This document shows positions 61,424-64,000 of a stretch of DNA of 64,000 nt, in pieces; the stretch's first letter is position 1, and each line of letters begins with the position of its first letter. Origin of the DNA: Streptacidiphilus anmyonensis (GTDB lineage Bacteria > Actinomycetota > Actinomycetes > Streptomycetales > Streptomycetaceae); assembly GCF_000787855.1 (NCBI RefSeq), contig NZ_BBPQ01000001.1:410761-474760 (forward strand), in the 5' to 3' direction. The notes beneath the pieces were generated by a model. It was not told where the DNA came from. It searched no databases and saw nothing but the letters and a program-made list of their open reading frames with translations. Made by a program: the position numbers and the translations under genes.

Positions 61424-62182
61424 TCAGCGAGGCGGCGGAAGCCGGCTCAGGAACACTTCGAAGGCCGTCGGTTCGACCTTCGTGACGCCGGTGAACGGGA
61501 AGTCCATCTCCTTGATCAGGAGCAGCGAGACCACGACCAACGCGGTGAGCGTCAGCACCATCAGGCCGTGGGCGACGGTGTTGGACAGCCCGAAGAGATA
61601 GGTGAACGCGATGGTCAGCAGCCCGCCGGCGATCAGCGCGACCCACATGAGGGTCGGCACCGAGTCGTCGATCTCGGTCAGCCGGGCCCGTCGCTCGGAG
61701 GCCAGGTCCTCGACGTGGGTCACGGCGTGCTCGTAGAGCACCTGCTGCCGTGCGTCGGCCGGGGTGAACCCGAAGATCTTCGAGCGCATGTCGTAGACCA
61801 GCTGCGTGGCCTGCGGACTGCTCTGGTGCTCGGCCAGCAGCGGCCACTCGGTGTCCTGGACGGTCCTGGCGTACTCCAGCGTGTCGTGCTCGACCTGGGA
61901 TCCCACCGGGAGCGGCAGCTCCCGGGAGATCCAGTACACGCCGGCCAGGGCGTCCGCCTCCTTGAACGTGGTCTGCCGCGCCGAGTCCACGTTCTGCCAC
62001 ACCGCGACGACCACGAAGGCCAGCAGCACCGCGTAGAGCACGCCGACCGCCGCGAAGATGAACCCCGCCACGTCGTTGTGCGACTCCCGCATCCGGTGCG
62101 GGACGAAGTGCTGCAGCAGCCAGAGCGCGATCGCGCAGACCACCAGCGTGCCGACGAGGATGAGCGCGTCGGTCCAGCTCAC
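61424..62182 (-). CDS. DUF4239 (bestrophin-like) membrane protein
   Basis: 252 residues from GTG 62182 (GGGGGG just upstream). Helices at about 4-25 and 40-62, then a long cytoplasmic helical segment (NVDSARQTTFKEADALAGVY, SQVEHDTLEYARTVQDTEW, RARLTEIDDSVP), and two more helices (about 178-200, 205-225). This 2+2 layout with the central helical domain is DUF4239. Channel activity is unproven. It starts 47 bases after the encapsulin stop on the same strand, so co-transcription is likely. Confidence 0.86.
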   Translation of the reverse strand: MSWTDALILVGTLVVCAIALWLLQHFVPHRMRESHNDVAGFIFAAVGVLYAVLLAFVVVAVWQNVDSARQTTFKEADALAGVYWISRELPLPVGSQVEHDTLEYARTVQDTEWPLLAEHQSSPQATQLVYDMRSKIFGFTPADARQQVLYEHAVTHVEDLASERRARLTEIDDSVPTLMWVALIAGGLLTIAFTYLFGLSNTVAHGLMVLTLTALVVVSLLLIKEMDFPFTGVTKVEPTAFEVFLSRLPPPR

Positions 62183-62229
62183 AAGCCCCCCACTGTCTCG
62201 TCCTGTGCCCTCCCTTTCGGCTCGGCCGC

Positions 62230-63648
62230 TCAGCCGCGCGGCCGGGCGACCTCGACGTTCTCCAGCACCCCGAGCGCGTCGGGCACGAGCACGGCGCACG
62301 AGTAGTAGGCGCTCACCAGGTACTGGATGACGGCCCGCTCGTTGATGCCCATGAACCGGACCGAGAGGCTGGGCTCGTACTCGTCCGGCAGCCCCGTCTG
62401 GTGCAGGCCGACGACGCCCTGCTCGTCCTCCCCGGTGCGCATGACCAGGATCGAGCTGGTGTGCCCGCCGTTGACCGGGATCTTGTTGCACGGGAAGATC
62501 GGCACACCGCGCCAGGACGGGATCCGGTTCCCCGCCACGTCGACCGACTCCGGGTAGAGCCCGCGCTTGTTGCACTCCCGCCCGAAGGCCGCGATGGCCC
62601 GCGGGTGCGCCAGGAAGAACTTGTTGCCGCGGCGGCGGGCGAGCAGCTCGTCCATGTCGTCCGGGGTGGGCGGGCCGCTGTGGGTCTGGAGGCGCTGGTC
62701 GTGGTCGGCGTTGTGCAGCAGGCCGAACTCCCGGTTGTTGATCATCTCGTGCTCCTGGCGTTCGCGCAGGGCCTCGATGGTCAGCTTGAGCTGCTGCTCG
62801 ATCTGGTTCATCGGCTTGTTGTAGAGGTCGGCCACCCGCGTGTGCACCTGGAGCACGGTCTGGGCGACGCTCAGGTCGTACTCGCGCGGCGCGAGTTCGT
62901 AGTCGACGAAGGTGCCGGGCAGCTCGGGCTCGCCGTCGTGGCCCGCCGCGAGCTCGATCGCCGCCTGCCCGTGCGAGTCCTGCGCGGCCTCCCCCGCGGC
63001 GACGAACGACTCGACCTGCGCCCGCAGTTCGGGCGAGCGCCCGAGGAGGTCAAGGAAGGCCTGCCGGGGCAGGGTCAGCAGCGTGCCGGCCGTGGCGGCC
63101 TTCACCGTGTACTCCCACAGCGCGTCCTGGCGCAGCAGGGCCTCGTCGCCGAAGTGGTCGCCGTTGGCGAGCACCCCGAGCACCGCCTTGCTGTCACCGA
63201 ACTTGCCGGTGCCCACCTTGTTGACCTTGCCGTGCGCGATCACCATCACGTGGTCGACGACCTCGCCGTACTCAGCGATGACCTCGCCCTGCTCGAAGTC
63301 CCGCTGCCCGAAGCGCGAGGCCAGCTCGGTGAGCAGCGCCTGGTCCTCGAAGCCGCGCAGCAGCGGCAGTTCGACGAGGCTCGGCGGCACGATCCGCGTC
63401 TCCGCCCCCGTCTGCGCGAAGCTCAGCCGCCCGCGCCCGGTGGCGTAGCTCAGCCGGCGGTTCACCCGGTAGGTGCCACCGGAGACCTCCACCCACGGCA
63501 GCATCCTGAGCAGCCACCGGGAGGTGATGCCCTGCATCTGCGGGGGTGTCTTGGTAGTCGTGGCGAGGTTCTTTGCCGCAGCGGTGTTGAGCGCGGACTG
63601 CTGCGCGGCACTGTCTGACGTGGCGTCAATACCAGCGTCGACGGACAT
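62230..63648 (-). CDS. Family 2B encapsulin shell protein with cyclic-nucleotide-binding-like domain
   Basis: 472 residues from ATG 63648 (GGGGAGG upstream). The HK97-like shell fold is interrupted by a cNMP-binding-like domain (about 93-210; [28 protein letters not shown]). Shell segments: [26 protein letters not shown] N-arm, [38 protein letters not shown] and [20 protein letters not shown]. It matches EshA-type proteins of streptomycetes, now classed as family 2B encapsulins that package terpenoid or other enzymes. The phosphate-binding Arg of the cNMP pocket is not evident. No cargo gene lies downstream; it may lie past 64000. Confidence 0.9.
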   Translation of the reverse strand: MSVDAGIDATSDSAAQQSALNTAAAKNLATTTKTPPQMQGITSRWLLRMLPWVEVSGGTYRVNRRLSYATGRGRLSFAQTGAETRIVPPSLVELPLLRGFEDQALLTELASRFGQRDFEQGEVIAEYGEVVDHVMVIAHGKVNKVGTGKFGDSKAVLGVLANGDHFGDEALLRQDALWEYTVKAATAGTLLTLPRQAFLDLLGRSPELRAQVESFVAAGEAAQDSHGQAAIELAAGHDGEPELPGTFVDYELAPREYDLSVAQTVLQVHTRVADLYNKPMNQIEQQLKLTIEALRERQEHEMINNREFGLLHNADHDQRLQTHSGPPTPDDMDELLARRRGNKFFLAHPRAIAAFGRECNKRGLYPESVDVAGNRIPSWRGVPIFPCNKIPVNGGHTSSILVMRTGEDEQGVVGLHQTGLPDEYEPSLSVRFMGINERAVIQYLVSAYYSCAVLVPDALGVLENVEVARPRG

Positions 63649-64000
63649 GTCTGGGGTCCTCCCCTGGGTGCGGATCGACTTCTCCAGGGTGGGGGGTGGC
63701 GCGCGGGGGTGGTATTCCCCGAACGAGCGGGAATGGCATGCACATTGGTGGGTATCGGCAGCTCAACTGTTCGGCACCGGGCACTCCCCCGGACGCCGCC
63801 GGGGGAGTCACCAAGCGCTCCCCGGCCCCGAGCCGACGGCCCGGGGCCGCCGGCCACCACCCCGCCGAGGGCCGGGGCCGGCTCGTCCTCGCCCGCGAGG
63901 CGGAGTCCACGCTCGCCACGAGGCGCACGGGCCGGGTTCTGGGTCCGGAGGCGGTTGGCCGCGACCCCGCGCCGCGAGGTGTCGGGCAGGAACAGGCGGG
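63649..64000. other. Region upstream of the encapsulin gene; no gene called
   Basis: 352 bases. There is an inverted repeat ATTCCC/GGGAAT (63714-63734, 9-nt spacer) 66 nt upstream of the encapsulin ATG and a terminator-like stem ACTCCCCCGG/CCGGGGGAGT (63783-63808). Beyond about 63845 the composition is GC-rich on all frames. A leftward frame beginning RLFLPDTSRRGVAANRLRTQ at the window edge could be the end of an upstream gene but has no clear stop before the encapsulin start. Confidence 0.45.
63783..63808. terminator. Terminator-like hairpin upstream of the encapsulin gene
   Basis: ACTCCCCCGG (63783-63792) pairs perfectly with CCGGGGGAGT (63799-63808) around ACGCCG. It probably insulates the encapsulin operon from an upstream gene that extends beyond the window. 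Confidence 0.65.

Noticed and set aside
63462..63928. Leftward open frames upstream of the encapsulin start
   Set aside because: They overlap the true encapsulin start or consist of low-complexity Arg/Gly/Pro residues; no start site or family resemblance.

Overview
The window is high-GC (roughly 70%+) chromosomal DNA from a Streptomyces-like actinomycete (Streptomycetaceae). The evidence is the gene set: split futalosine menaquinone genes, a CdgB-type diguanylate cyclase, a stand-alone GroEL with a CIRCE operator, DasR-type boxes in front of nagK-nagA, a family 2B encapsulin, and dispersed intergenic hairpins of the form AGGGGCGCGGGGAACTGCGCG. It reads as core chromosome. I see no phage, transposase, integrase, CRISPR array, tRNA or rRNA.

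Layout. 1-5.3 kb: start of pdxH (leftward), a class-2 citrate synthase, serC, a secreted protein, a tiny membrane protein, a LacI regulator and a DUF4229 protein. 5.4-11.3 kb: a leftward menaquinone block (UbiD, UbiA and UbiX homologues, an Lrp regulator, a threonine-dehydratase-like enzyme, mqnE). 11.4-21.9 kb: Fcy1-like cytosine deaminase, DUF3027 protein, MFS transporter, DUF2771-like protein, mqnB-mqnD, a cold-shock-domain protein, HAD phosphatase, siderophore-type binding protein, methyltransferase and a membrane protein. 22-29 kb: helicase-associated protein plus XPB helicase, then a HelD/HelR-like ATPase behind a hairpin-rich leader and a 54-bp repeat array. 29.6-32.3 kb: cutC, an HD phosphohydrolase and small proteins. 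32.5-36.7 kb: groEL, a cold-shock protein, and a SAM-I riboswitch controlling a threonine-synthase-like enzyme and a sulfur-carrier protein. 36.9-46.4 kb: glucosyl-3-phosphoglycerate synthase, otsA, a Ser/Thr kinase with a Thr-repeat membrane partner, a STAND/TPR regulator, and otsB. 47-53 kb: an amino-sugar-type ABC importer without its own ATPase, divergent from nagK-nagA, with several operators between. 53-64 kb: a carbohydrate-binding membrane protein, cdgB, flavin reductase, arfB, a GNAT protein, an ECF sigma factor with a membrane partner, a DinB protein, DUF4239, and the encapsulin shell.

How the genes work together. The mqn genes supply most of the futalosine route (mqnA and mqnC are outside the window). 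The SAM riboswitch in front of a threonine-synthase homologue and a ThiS/MoaD-fold protein points to homocysteine/methionine synthesis from O-phosphohomoserine and a protein thiocarboxylate rather than to threonine synthesis. The kinase and its partner, which carries ten Thr-hydrophobic motifs (nine of them TV or TL), look like a dedicated kinase-substrate signalling pair. The importer plus nagKA is an N-acetylglucosamine or chito-oligosaccharide unit under DasR-like control, and a similar box sits in front of cutC. The encapsulin is followed by a membrane protein, and no cargo gene is visible inside the window.
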